Assembly: GCA_036259835.1 (NCBI GenBank)
Contig: DATABA010000078.1
Location: forward strand, 1-32,784
Direction of reading: 5' to 3'
Origin: JALYGK01 sp036259835
GTDB taxonomy: Bacteria > Actinomycetota > UBA4738
DNA length: 32,784 bases
The translations under genes were made by a program, and so were the position numbers. The notes under the pieces are model-generated. The model had not been told where the DNA came from and did no database searches. It was given only the letters and a program-made list of their open reading frames with translations. Each line of letters begins with the position of its first letter. Positions within the stretch are counted from its first letter, which is position 1. Positions 14,771-22,179 of the stretch are shown here, one piece after another.

Positions 14771-15607
14771 TCACAGCGCGACGTCCACCGTTCGCTCTTC
14801 GGCGCCCCGCAAGACCCTCAACTGAAGCGTTCCGCCTGTCTTAACCGTGTCGATGGCGTCCTGGAGGACGTCCAGCTCGGCCACATCACGCCCGGCCACT
14901 TGCACGATCAAGTCGCCTTCCTTCAGCCCTGCCTTCGCTGCCGCACTCTCCTCTTCCACCACTCGAACCAGGACCCCCGATGCCTCAGGAAGGCCAACTG
15001 CGCGACGGAGACGACGCGCGAGCCAGGGGGGAGCGATCCCGATGCCGAGACGCGGTCGCGATTCGACTTCGCCCCGGCCGAGGGTCGTCACGGCCTGCTG
15101 AAGCGATTCGTCCGCCGGAATGGCGAGGTAGAACCCTTCTCCGAGCCGGTTCGTGTTGACCCCGAGGAGGCGTCCAGATTCGGTGACCAGAGGACCGCCC
15201 GACGAACCGGGAAGGAGCGGCGCCGTGTGTTCGATGCTTCCGGAGATTCGGCGCCCCCGCGGCCCGCGGAAGGTTCGCTCCGTTCCCGAAACGAGCCCGA
15301 AGCTCACGCGAAGCCCGCGGCCCCCAGGGTTCGACAGCGCGAACACGGGCCTTCCGATCTTCAACTCACCGTTGGGCGAACCGACCTCGACGGGGCGGAT
15401 GTCCTTCGTGTCCACGGCGAGAACCGCCAGGTCGCGATCGAAGTCGGCAGCCTGGCGCGTGCCGGTCTCGAATCGCCCATCGCCGAAGGTGACCGTGACC
15501 TCTTCGCCGCGAACGTTGTGGGCGTTGGTGAGGACCTGACCGTTACCGACCACGATGCCGGACCCAAGTCCCCACCGCTGCCCGATTCCGACCACGGATG
15601 GGCCCAC
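14771..15607 (-). CDS. Trypsin-like serine protease with PDZ domain (HtrA/DegP type)
   Basis: Serine protease of family S1C, at least 278 residues. The triad is visible as His30 in LTNAHNV, Asp59 in FDRDLAVL and Ser136 in PGSSGGPLV (numbering from the GTG at 15607). One PDZ domain covers about 190-270, with GVLVRVVEEESAAAKAGLKEGDLIVQVAGRDV. No signal peptide or membrane anchor is visible, so it is either cytosolic or its N-terminus is incomplete. The frame stays open upstream with a family-like LQTIVSNLAETVGPSVVGIG; no ATG/GTG/TTG lies there, but an ACG at 15656-15658 follows a strong GGAAGGAG. The true start may therefore be that non-AUG codon. Divergent from the HxlR regulator gene. Confidence 0.85.
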   Translation of the reverse strand: MGPSVVGIGQRWGLGSGIVVGNGQVLTNAHNVRGEEVTVTFGDGRFETGTRQAADFDRDLAVLAVDTKDIRPVEVGSPNGELKIGRPVFALSNPGGRGLRVSFGLVSGTERTFRGPRGRRISGSIEHTAPLLPGSSGGPLVTESGRLLGVNTNRLGEGFYLAIPADESLQQAVTTLGRGEVESRPRLGIGIAPPWLARRLRRAVGLPEASGVLVRVVEEESAAAKAGLKEGDLIVQVAGRDVAELDVLQDAIDTVKTGGTLQLRVLRGAEERTVDVAL

Positions 15608-15682
15608 GGTTTCGGCGAGGTTCGAAACGATCGTCTGGAGCTCCTCAGCGAAAGCCGTCTCTACTCCTTCCCACGGTGACTT

Positions 15683-15698
15683 GTAGATTGCAAGCTAC
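15683..15698. promoter_or_regulatory. Near-perfect 16-bp palindrome between protease and HxlR genes
   Basis: GTAG-a-TTGCAA-g-CTAC at 15683-15698 is a dyad with only one mismatched pair. It sits 15 bp before the HxlR ATG and about 25 bp before the possible ACG start of the protease, with a TACTAT box (15696-15701) overlapping it. HxlR proteins are dimeric winged-helix regulators that usually bind such dyads at their own promoters, so this is a likely operator. Confidence 0.55.
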
Positions 15699-15712
15699 TA
15701 TGGACCGACGAA

Positions 15713-16177
15713 ATGGGCAACTCGACAGGCCCGCCACCTAGCATGGTCGCCGTGCCGGAGCGTACGGACTCCCCACTCGAACATGCCCTTCAGAGGGTGG
15801 GCGACCGCTGGACCATGCTGGTGATCGACGCACTCCAATCCGGGCCTCGGCGGTTCAACGAGCTCATCGAGGCCGTTCGAGGCATCGCCCCCAACATCCT
15901 GTCTCAGCGCCTGAAGCGCCTCGAGCGGGAGGGCATCTTGCTGGGGAGGCCCTATTCGACCCGACCGGTGCGGCTTTCGTACGAGCTCACGGCGGCGGGC
16001 CGGGAACTGGCCGGCACGCTTCGTCTCCTCGCCCAGTGGGGAGCGACCGGACCGGATCAGCCGGAAACCGTTGCACACCAAGCATGCGGGACCCCGATGG
16101 AGGCGCGGTGGTACTGCCCGACCTGTGCGACCGCGGTTCTGGATGACGAAGAGAACGAGGAGCTTCGCTTCCTCTGA
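15713..16177 (+). CDS. HxlR-family winged-helix transcriptional regulator
   Basis: A 154-residue DNA-binding protein. The HxlR domain spans about 20-105: PLEHALQRVGDRWTMLVIDAL, RRFNELIEAVRGIAPNILSQRLKRLEREGILLGRPY and RLSYELTAAGRELAGTLRLLAQWG. The C-terminal part holds CGTPMEARWYCPTC, a Cys cluster common in actinobacterial HxlR proteins that may bind metal or sense redox state. ATG at 15713 is used because the putative operator and TACTAT box sit just upstream; in-frame ATG 15743 and GTG 15752 are alternatives that would still keep the domain whole. Likely targets are itself and the divergent protease. Confidence 0.88.
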   Translation: MGNSTGPPPSMVAVPERTDSPLEHALQRVGDRWTMLVIDALQSGPRRFNELIEAVRGIAPNILSQRLKRLEREGILLGRPYSTRPVRLSYELTAAGRELAGTLRLLAQWGATGPDQPETVAHQACGTPMEARWYCPTCATAVLDDEENEELRFL

Positions 16178-16183
16178 GTGCGG

Positions 16184-16747
16184 TCACGCGAGCAGAGTGA
16201 ACCAGTCCTCCGCGGCAAGCGGCCGGTCCTCGGTGAGCTCCGCGGCGATGGTCTGGCCGTCGACTGTCACCTGAATCATCCCGACCTGACGATCCGGCCC
16301 ACTCCAGAACCCTTCTCCCCTCGGACGATCCAAGGAGACCGACACGGAGACTGGATCATCCGGCACGTGGATTCGAACGGCCCGCAGCGCCGTCGTCGCG
16401 AGTGCCCGAGCCCGGCGTTCGGTCACGAGCAGGGAGCAAGGGGATCGCGACCAGACGACCTCGGCGGCAGGGATCTCGACCGATTTCTCATCTCCATTGA
16501 CCCGGCTGACCACTTCCAGCCCTCCATTTCCGGGGATGACCACCACCTCCGGTCCGGCGGCATGGCGTTCGCGGTACCGAACCAGCCGCCATTCCGTGTC
16601 GACCACGAAGTCGACCGTGGAGAGCTCGAGCTCCCCGTCTGGGGCAAGTACCCTTCCGAAATACCTCCACCCCGCGGGTCCCGGAGCGGCGACGAAGGAC
16701 TCGAAGAGCGGTTCTTCGGCCGTGTGAAGCCGGTAAGTTCCCTCCAT
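16184..16747 (-). CDS. Uncharacterised protein
   Basis: I do not recognise this 187-residue product. It starts MEGTYRLHTAEEPLFESFVAAPG, is rich in charged residues and short beta-strand-like stretches (for example VDFVVDTEWRLVRYRERH and GMIQVTVDGQTIAAEL), and has no signal peptide, membrane segment or obvious catalytic motif. There is one Cys, in SRSPCSLLV. A strong GAGGAAGG Shine-Dalgarno precedes the ATG at 16745-16747, which supports a real gene. It is convergent with the HxlR gene (6-bp gap) and divergent from the aldo/keto reductase (36-bp gap), so it has its own promoter in the latter gap. Confidence 0.75.
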   Translation of the reverse strand: MEGTYRLHTAEEPLFESFVAAPGPAGWRYFGRVLAPDGELELSTVDFVVDTEWRLVRYRERHAAGPEVVVIPGNGGLEVVSRVNGDEKSVEIPAAEVVWSRSPCSLLVTERRARALATTALRAVRIHVPDDPVSVSVSLDRPRGEGFWSGPDRQVGMIQVTVDGQTIAAELTEDRPLAAEDWFTLLA

Positions 16748-16783
16748 CCCTGCCTTCCTCAGAACGTGATATCCGTAAAGAGC

Positions 16784-17755
16784 ATGGAATATCGACAGCT
16801 CGGACGGCTCGGGGTGAAGGTCAGTCCCATCTGCCTCGGCACCATGAACTGGGGGTGGCAGACCGACGAGAAGACGAGCTGGGCAATCATGGATCGCGCA
16901 CTCGAGCTCGGCATCAATTTCTTCGACACGGCGAACGGCTACGGTCGTCCTCGAGGGAAAGGCGTCACCGAACAGATCATCGGCCGGTGGTTTGCTCAGG
17001 GCGCCGGTCGCCGCGAGAAGGTCGTTCTCGCGACGAAGGTCTACGGCAAGATGGGTGACTGGCCCAATTTCTCCCGGCTATCGGCCGTCCATATCCGCCA
17101 GGCCTGCGAAGACAGTCTTCGCCGCCTTCAGACCGACCACATCGACCTCTACCAGATGCACCACATCGATTGGGATACCTCATGGGAGGAGATCTGGGAG
17201 GCGATGGAGAACCTGATCCGCGCAGGCAAGGTCCTCTACGTCGGAACCAGCAACTTCCCCGGGTGGGCCATCGCTCGGGGGAACGAGATCGCGCGTGGCC
17301 GACACTTGCTCGGACTCGCTTCGGAGCAGTGCCTCTACAACCTCAACGCCCGGATGTCGGAGCTCGAGGTACTGCCGGCATGTGAGGCGTATGGAATGGG
17401 CGTCATCCCGTGGAGTCCCCTCGGCGCCGGGCTCCTGGGCGGCGCACTGGAAGAGGTGGAGGACGGACGGCGATCCACCGACGAGTTCAGAGAAAAGCTG
17501 GAGAAGAACCGTTCGAAGATCGAAGCGTACGAGAAGCTCTGCGCCGACCTCGGAGAGCAACCCGCAGGCGTGGCACTCGCGTGGCTCCTCAAGAATCCGG
17601 TGGTCACCGCTCCGATCATCGGTCCCCGAACCATCGAGCAGCTGGATGCGTCGCTTCAATCGCTGGAAGTGGAGCTGGACGAGCGGACGATGCGGGCCCT
17701 CGATCGTATCTTCCCGGGTCCCGGCGGCAAGGCTCCGGACGCGTACGCCTGGTAG
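16784..17755 (+). CDS. Aldo/keto reductase
   Basis: NADPH-dependent carbonyl reductase of the (beta/alpha)8 aldo/keto reductase family, 323 residues. The tetrad is visible: Asp48 and Tyr53 in FFDTANGYG, Lys85 in ATKVYG and His126/127 in LYQMHHIDW. The NADPH site is suggested by SPLGAGLLGG and the C-terminal APIIGPRTIEQLDASLQSLEVEL. It resembles the Kv-beta/YghZ-like branch (LGRLGVKVSPICLGTMNWG, with a long insert after WPNF). The frame runs further upstream but only antisense to the neighbour; the ATG at 16784 fits family length. Substrate unknown. Confidence 0.92.
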   Translation: MEYRQLGRLGVKVSPICLGTMNWGWQTDEKTSWAIMDRALELGINFFDTANGYGRPRGKGVTEQIIGRWFAQGAGRREKVVLATKVYGKMGDWPNFSRLSAVHIRQACEDSLRRLQTDHIDLYQMHHIDWDTSWEEIWEAMENLIRAGKVLYVGTSNFPGWAIARGNEIARGRHLLGLASEQCLYNLNARMSELEVLPACEAYGMGVIPWSPLGAGLLGGALEEVEDGRRSTDEFREKLEKNRSKIEAYEKLCADLGEQPAGVALAWLLKNPVVTAPIIGPRTIEQLDASLQSLEVELDERTMRALDRIFPGPGGKAPDAYAW

Positions 17756-17775
17756 AGAGCCACCGAGCAGCGACT

Positions 17776-17895
17776 CTACGGATCCTTGAACTCGATCCTC
17801 CAGTGTGTGCCGTCGCAGAACGGCTTGTTCTTCGACTGACCACACCGGCAAAGCGTCTGGCGATTCCGCACTTCGTACTGGAATCCGTCCGCCGA
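17776..17895 (-). pseudogene. Orphaned C-terminal CDGSH domain beyond the in-frame TAG
   Basis: In the same frame as the upstream CDGSH gene, the sequence continues past the TAG (17896-17898) for 39 codons to a second TAG (17776-17778). The translation SADGFQYEVRN followed by LCRCGQSKNKPFCDGTHW is a complete canonical CDGSH [2Fe-2S] motif with all three Cys and the His. No start codon with a ribosome site precedes it. It is therefore the severed end of the upstream gene unless the amber codon is read through. Confidence 0.8.
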
Positions 17896-18489
17896 CTAGA
17901 CCGGAATCCCGCCACGAACCCAGTAAGGACCGTCGTTGACCACGGCGATCTCCTTCGGGAGTTCGGCCTCATAGGGCTCCGCGCCTGCGGGAATCTGGAG
18001 CTGGAGGCGTCCGGAGGGGCAGGTCCGGCCGATGTACATGAGCTCTTCCTGGTCCTCTGGGGCTTGATCCCCACGAGCGATGCTCCACGCGTTTCCGGGA
18101 AAGCGCTCGCAAAACGCCTGATGAGCGCAGAGCTTGCGGTCATCAGTGAGCGCGATCGGCGCTTCCGAGAAGAATTTCCGTCTCTCGGCGCTGGCCCGCC
18201 GATCGGCTACCTCCGCCCCGTCGAAGTCGGAATCCTTTTCTGACCCGTCGCAGAACGGTTTGGTCTTCGACAAGCCACAACGGCATAGCTCATAGCTCTC
18301 GCTGTGCTCGATTTCGGCGCCGCGTTCCCATCGAATGCCGTCGCCGTGCTCGTTGTAGACCGGCCGCATTCGGACCAGCGGGGCAGCCGTCACCTCGAGC
18401 GGACCGTTCTCGGTGACCTTGATCTTCGGCTCGATCGCAGCCTGATCCGGAGCGGCCGACTCCGGCGCAATTGTCTCTTCGACGGCCAT
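17896..18489 (-). CDS. CDGSH-type iron-sulfur protein, ended early by an in-frame TAG
   Basis: Iron-sulfur protein of the two-CDGSH-domain type. The 197 residues before the TAG hold a first CDGSH-like motif LCRCGLSKTKPFCDGSE (Cys69, Cys71, Cys80), in which the usual His ligand is Glu84. A middle domain follows with CAHQAFC (121-127) and TCPSGRL (157 onward), resembling the divergent 4Fe-4S mono-cluster domain of this family, and then GPYWVRGGIPV. Homologues continue from that point into a second CDGSH domain, which is present here after the stop. The ATG at 18487-18489 has an excellent GGGAGG ribosome site. The truncated product keeps only the atypical CDGSE site, so function may be altered or lost. 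Confidence 0.8.
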   Translation of the reverse strand: MAVEETIAPESAAPDQAAIEPKIKVTENGPLEVTAAPLVRMRPVYNEHGDGIRWERGAEIEHSESYELCRCGLSKTKPFCDGSEKDSDFDGAEVADRRASAERRKFFSEAPIALTDDRKLCAHQAFCERFPGNAWSIARGDQAPEDQEELMYIGRTCPSGRLQLQIPAGAEPYEAELPKEIAVVNDGPYWVRGGIPV

Positions 18490-18564
18490 CTGAACCTCCC
18501 TGCCCCCCGAGGAGGTTACGCCATATTCGACCGCGCGCATAGTGGCGATACAGTGGAAAGTCGA

Positions 18565-19239
18565 ATGCAAACGGCGCTGAACTTCCCCTGGCAGCCCTCG
18601 CTGTTCGCCCTGGATGAAGAGCCAGACATCGATCACTCGTTCTCCTCGGCCCGGCGGGTTCAGCTGGACGCCGACTCGTGGGTCGACCACGTGCCCGGGT
18701 GGGTGAAAGGCGCCGAGCGATTGTTCGAGGAGCTGCTCGCCGGAATGACGTGGCAACAGCGATCGCGACACATGTACGACAAGAGAGTCCTCGAACCTCG
18801 TCTGACGGCTCACTGGAACACCGAGTCCGGCTCACCGCTGGAGCCGCCGGTCCTGGAGGACATGCGAAAGGCGCTTTCCGCGCGGTACGAGCGAGAGTTC
18901 GATTCGGCCGGCTTCAACCTCTACCGCGACGGGCGCGACAGCGTCGCCTGGCACGCCGACCGAATCGCGAAAGAGATCGAAGATCCAATCGTCGCCCTTA
19001 TCTCTTTGGGCGAACCGCGGAAGTTTCTCCTTCGTCCGAAGGGCGGCGGAGCGTCAAAGTCGTTCCTCCCGGCCGCCGGTGACTTGCTCGTGACCGGCGG
19101 GAAGACGCAGCGAACCTGGGAGCACAGCGTCCCCAAAGTTGCGAAAGCCGGCCCGCGAATCAGCATCGCGTTCCGGCACGGAATGGATCCTTCGGTCTAC
19201 GCCCGCAAGCGGATCGAGGCACCGTCTCCAGACGCGTGA
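18565..19239 (+). CDS. AlkB-like 2-oxoglutarate/Fe(II) dioxygenase
   Basis: A 224-residue oxygenase of the AlkB family, which removes alkyl groups from nucleic acid bases by oxidation. The metal triad is His130-x-Asp132 in SVAWHADRI and His187 in RTWEHSVPK; the 2-oxoglutarate-binding arginine is in GPRISIAFR (198-204), with NLYRDGRDSVAWH preceding it. LISLGEPRKFLLRPK is also typical of the fold. The ATG at 18565 follows GGAAAG at a good spacing. It is divergent from the CDGSH gene across a 75-bp gap. The AidB-like gene upstream is another alkylation-linked family. Confidence 0.9.
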   Translation: MQTALNFPWQPSLFALDEEPDIDHSFSSARRVQLDADSWVDHVPGWVKGAERLFEELLAGMTWQQRSRHMYDKRVLEPRLTAHWNTESGSPLEPPVLEDMRKALSARYEREFDSAGFNLYRDGRDSVAWHADRIAKEIEDPIVALISLGEPRKFLLRPKGGGASKSFLPAAGDLLVTGGKTQRTWEHSVPKVAKAGPRISIAFRHGMDPSVYARKRIEAPSPDA

Positions 19240-19259
19240 CTCAGCGTTCGTGATCTCGT

Positions 19260-20450
19260 TTACGTCGAACGCAGCGCTTCGCTCGGTGACAGACGAGCCG
19301 CCCGAATCGCGGGGTAGAGTCCGGCGATCGCCCCCACGACAAGCGCGGTCGCGACCCCGCCGACGAGAACCCACGGCGGGATCGACAGCGCCCAGTCACG
19401 GTTCAGCGCGTAGATGGCCGTGACGCCGGCGCCGACGGCGACACCAACCGCTCCGCCCCCAGCGGACAACAAGAGAGCCTCGACCGAGAACTGACCCCAG
19501 ATATGCCCCGCCGTTGCGCCGAGCGCACGGCGAAGTCCGATCTCCTGACGGCGTTCCAAGACAGAAACGATCATGGTGTTGGCGATGCCGATTCCCCCCA
19601 CGAGGAGCGCCACCGCACCGAGGCCCAGCAACAGTGAGGTGAACGCGACCCGCGCCGCGGCTCGTGCGGCCAGCGCATCGGATGGACGCTCGACCGCTAC
19701 CTCTTCGGGGTTCGACGGATTCGCGGTCGCTCCAAGGACGCCCCGAACGGCGTCCAGGTGGTCGGGACTGGCTCGAACGTAGATGGTGCTCGGCGACCGA
19801 GACTCTTCACCGAGGAACCGGGCCGCCGCTCCGTACCCGATGATGGCCGAACGGTCGAGCTCCGGCGCCAGAGTGAGGGGAGCCAGGATCCCGACCACCG
19901 TGAACCACCGTCCATTGATGAGCACCCGAACGTCCCCGGCGAGATCACGAATTCCCAACCGCTCCGCCGCCTCGGACCCCAGGACGACGGCTGGATAACG
20001 CGACGTCGCTTCGTTCAGGAACGATCCGTCCGCCACTCGCCCCCCCAGCGTCCGAATCAGCGACACGTCAGCGGCGACGACCGAAATACCGCCGGTCTCT
20101 GCTTCGTCGATGAGGTGAGTGCGCCGAACCGTCGCGTCCAGAAGCCGGACCGACGCGACGGCCTGGACGGGAGCGATCCGCCCGATCATTGCCGAAGCCG
20201 TCTTTGGTAGTTCCGCCTCCTCGCCAAGAAATGATTGGCCGGGTGACACACGAAGCAAGTTGGTGCCCAGGCGATCGAGCGTTGCGAGGAGCCGGGCGCG
20301 GCTCGACTCAGATATCCCAACGACGGCAACCATCGCCGCGATCCCCACCGCAATTCCGACCGCAGAGAGCACCGACCGAACCCGCCGCATCACGATGCCG
20401 GTGGTGCTCGCGCTGAGGATGCCGCGAAGCGGGTGACGCCTCGCCCTCAT
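19260..20450 (-). CDS. MacB-like ABC transporter permease
   Basis: A 396-residue membrane protein of the MacB/FtsX type: one transmembrane helix near the N-terminus (VLSAVGIAVGIAAMVAVVGI), a large extracytoplasmic domain of about 220 residues, then three helices (LLLGLGAVALLVGGIGIANTM; SVEALLLSAGGGAVGVAVGAGV; VLVGGVATALVVGAIAGLYPAI). ERRQEIGLRRALGAT is the coupling segment conserved in MacB permeases, and the protein ends AARLSPSEALRST. The start overlaps the ATPase stop as ATGA. It is the last gene of the exporter operon. Transported substrate unknown; peptides, lipoproteins or antibiotics are typical for the family. Confidence 0.93.
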   Translation of the reverse strand: MRARRHPLRGILSASTTGIVMRRVRSVLSAVGIAVGIAAMVAVVGISESSRARLLATLDRLGTNLLRVSPGQSFLGEEAELPKTASAMIGRIAPVQAVASVRLLDATVRRTHLIDEAETGGISVVAADVSLIRTLGGRVADGSFLNEATSRYPAVVLGSEAAERLGIRDLAGDVRVLINGRWFTVVGILAPLTLAPELDRSAIIGYGAAARFLGEESRSPSTIYVRASPDHLDAVRGVLGATANPSNPEEVAVERPSDALAARAAARVAFTSLLLGLGAVALLVGGIGIANTMIVSVLERRQEIGLRRALGATAGHIWGQFSVEALLLSAGGGAVGVAVGAGVTAIYALNRDWALSIPPWVLVGGVATALVVGAIAGLYPAIRAARLSPSEALRST

Positions 20451-21124
20451 GCCCTGACCTCCCCGACGATCCGTCCGTCCCGGATCTCGACAGTGCGGTC
20501 CATGGCCGCAGCAATTTCTCGTTCGTGCGTGATGACGCAGATGGTCCGGCCATCTGCGTTGAGCTCCCGCAAGAGCGCGAGGATCTCGTGGCTGGTCGCC
20601 GAATCGAGATTGCCGGTCGGCTCGTCGGCCAGCACGACGGCGGGTCGGCCAACGATGGCTCGAGCGATCGCTACCCTCTGGCGTTCGCCGCCGGAGAGAG
20701 CGGACGGCCGGTGCGAAACGCGGGGCGCCAACCCAACCCGCTCGAGTGCTTCCAGGGCATGCAGTCGTCGGTCAGCGGCGGAAACGCCTGCGTACAGAAG
20801 GCCGAGCGCCACGTTGTCGAGCGCGGACAACCCGTCGAGCAGGAAAAACTGCTGGAAGACGAAGCCGATCCGACGAGCTCGGAGCGCCGCGACGCCTCGG
20901 TCGGACAAACGGGCAACGTCATCGCCGGCTACCCGAACCGTCCCCAACGTGGGGCGCTCGAGCGTGCCCATCACATGGAGGAGAGTCGACTTCCCTGATC
21001 CGGACGGACCGACGATCGCTAGAAGATCTCGTTCCTCGACCGTCAAGTCGACGCCGCGCAGCGCCTGGACACCGCCCGGGTACACCTTCCGAACGCCTTG
21101 CAGCTCCAAGACCGCCTTGGTCAT
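20447..21124 (-). CDS. MacB/LolD-type ABC transporter ATP-binding protein
   Basis: A 225-residue nucleotide-binding subunit with Walker A GPSGSGKS (39-46), Q-loop FVFQQFFLLDGLSALDNV, signature LSGGERQRVAIARA, Walker B VVLADEPTGNLD and switch His in VITHERE. The sequence LEQ-type spacing and PTGNLDS are typical of the MacB/LolD/FtsE subfamily. The ATG at 21122-21124 overlaps the adaptor stop as ATGA and is chosen over a frame extension that lies within the adaptor gene. Its stop overlaps the permease start in the same way. Confidence 0.95.
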   Translation of the reverse strand: MTKAVLELQGVRKVYPGGVQALRGVDLTVEERDLLAIVGPSGSGKSTLLHVMGTLERPTLGTVRVAGDDVARLSDRGVAALRARRIGFVFQQFFLLDGLSALDNVALGLLYAGVSAADRRLHALEALERVGLAPRVSHRPSALSGGERQRVAIARAIVGRPAVVLADEPTGNLDSATSHEILALLRELNADGRTICVITHEREIAAAMDRTVEIRDGRIVGEVRA

Positions 21125-22179
21125 GAGGCGACCACCACCTTCGTTCCCTCGGTCAGCCCTGCGCCCTGGACTTCGACCCATCCGTCGGCGAAGAGGCCGG
21201 TCTTGACGCGGACAAGTGTCCCGTCCTCTCGTTCGACCGCGAACCCTCCCTCGGCGAGAGCGAGGAGCGCGGTGACCGGGACGGCCAGCACATCCTTCGC
21301 CCGCTCCACGGCGATACCGACGTCCACGGGAGCCTGATCGAAACCCGCTCCAGCCTTGTCGTCGCGGAGAGAGATCGTCACGGTCACGTACGGCTCGGCG
21401 CCTTCGTCGTCCGGGGGCGTCTGAGCGACACGTCCGACTTCGGTGATGCGTCCGGAGACCGTGTCGCCGTCGGGGAGCTCCACTCGCACCTCGTCACCCT
21501 CTTTGACCAGCGTCTGTCTGGAGGCATCGAGCTCCACGGTCACCTGTCGGCGGGTGGACGTGGCCGTCAACACCTCCGCGCCCGGACCAACGGCGTCACC
21601 GAGGGCGACCTTGACATCACCGACCCGGGAGTCCGGCGAGAGGAAAACCACTTCGCCGAGTTCCACGATGCCGTCTTCGGTCGCTCCGCGATCGGACTCC
21701 CATGCCTTGACGGCAGCGGTGGTGTTGGAATCCCACTCACCATCGACGTCTCCAGGCTCGTAGCCCATCGCAGCCAGGTTCCGCTCGAGCTGCAGGACGT
21801 CACGGCCGTCGTCGACGCTGGAGTCGAGGGTCCGCCACGCTGGTGTGTCTCCCCACATGGCGTAGACGGGTCGGCCGTCCACCTCGTAAAGGCGCGAGCC
21901 GCGTCGGAGGCGCGCTCCTTCCTCGGTGACCCACGTGATCGTCCCCTGGGACCCCGAGCGGACCGCGCGGGCGTCGGCGTACCCTAGCGTTCCCTCGAAC
22001 GTCTCGCGCTCGACCAGATCCCGGCGCTGCACCGTGGCGGTTTCGCGCTGCTGCGAACCGCCACCCCGGGAGGCCCGGCCCTCAGGCCGGGCCCGGGATG
22101 ACGTCCTGGCGACCGAGGCAAAGGCCGTCGCAGCAAGGGCAGCGACCACGATCGCCGCGACGAACGCTCGCCGGCTCAT
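21121..22179 (-). CDS. Membrane-fusion/HlyD-like adaptor with peptidoglycan-binding domain
   Basis: A 352-residue exported adaptor. It begins with a signal or anchor helix (FVAAIVVAALAATAFASVA). A biotinyl-lipoyl-like part follows (VERETFEGTLGYADARAV; GTITWVTEEGARLRRGSRLYEVDGRPVYAM), then a peptidoglycan-binding type 1 domain (VLQLERNLAAMGYEPGDVDGEWDSNTTAAVKAWE), then beta-barrel segments and a C-terminal VLAVPVTALLALAEGGFAVE block typical of RND/MacA-type adaptors. This domain mix is common in actinobacterial MacAB-like systems, where the peptidoglycan domain may hold the complex in the wall. ATGA overlaps join it to the lipoprotein gene upstream and the ATPase gene downstream. Confidence 0.9.
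   Translation of the reverse strand: MSRRAFVAAIVVAALAATAFASVARTSSRARPEGRASRGGGSQQRETATVQRRDLVERETFEGTLGYADARAVRSGSQGTITWVTEEGARLRRGSRLYEVDGRPVYAMWGDTPAWRTLDSSVDDGRDVLQLERNLAAMGYEPGDVDGEWDSNTTAAVKAWESDRGATEDGIVELGEVVFLSPDSRVGDVKVALGDAVGPGAEVLTATSTRRQVTVELDASRQTLVKEGDEVRVELPDGDTVSGRITEVGRVAQTPPDDEGAEPYVTVTISLRDDKAGAGFDQAPVDVGIAVERAKDVLAVPVTALLALAEGGFAVEREDGTLVRVKTGLFADGWVEVQGAGLTEGTKVVVAS

Noticed and set aside
17896..17898. Pyrrolysine at the TAG of the CDGSH gene
   Set aside because: No pyl genes, no methylamine methyltransferase context and no structural reason for Pyl here; a nonsense change or base error is more likely, so it is kept only as a question.
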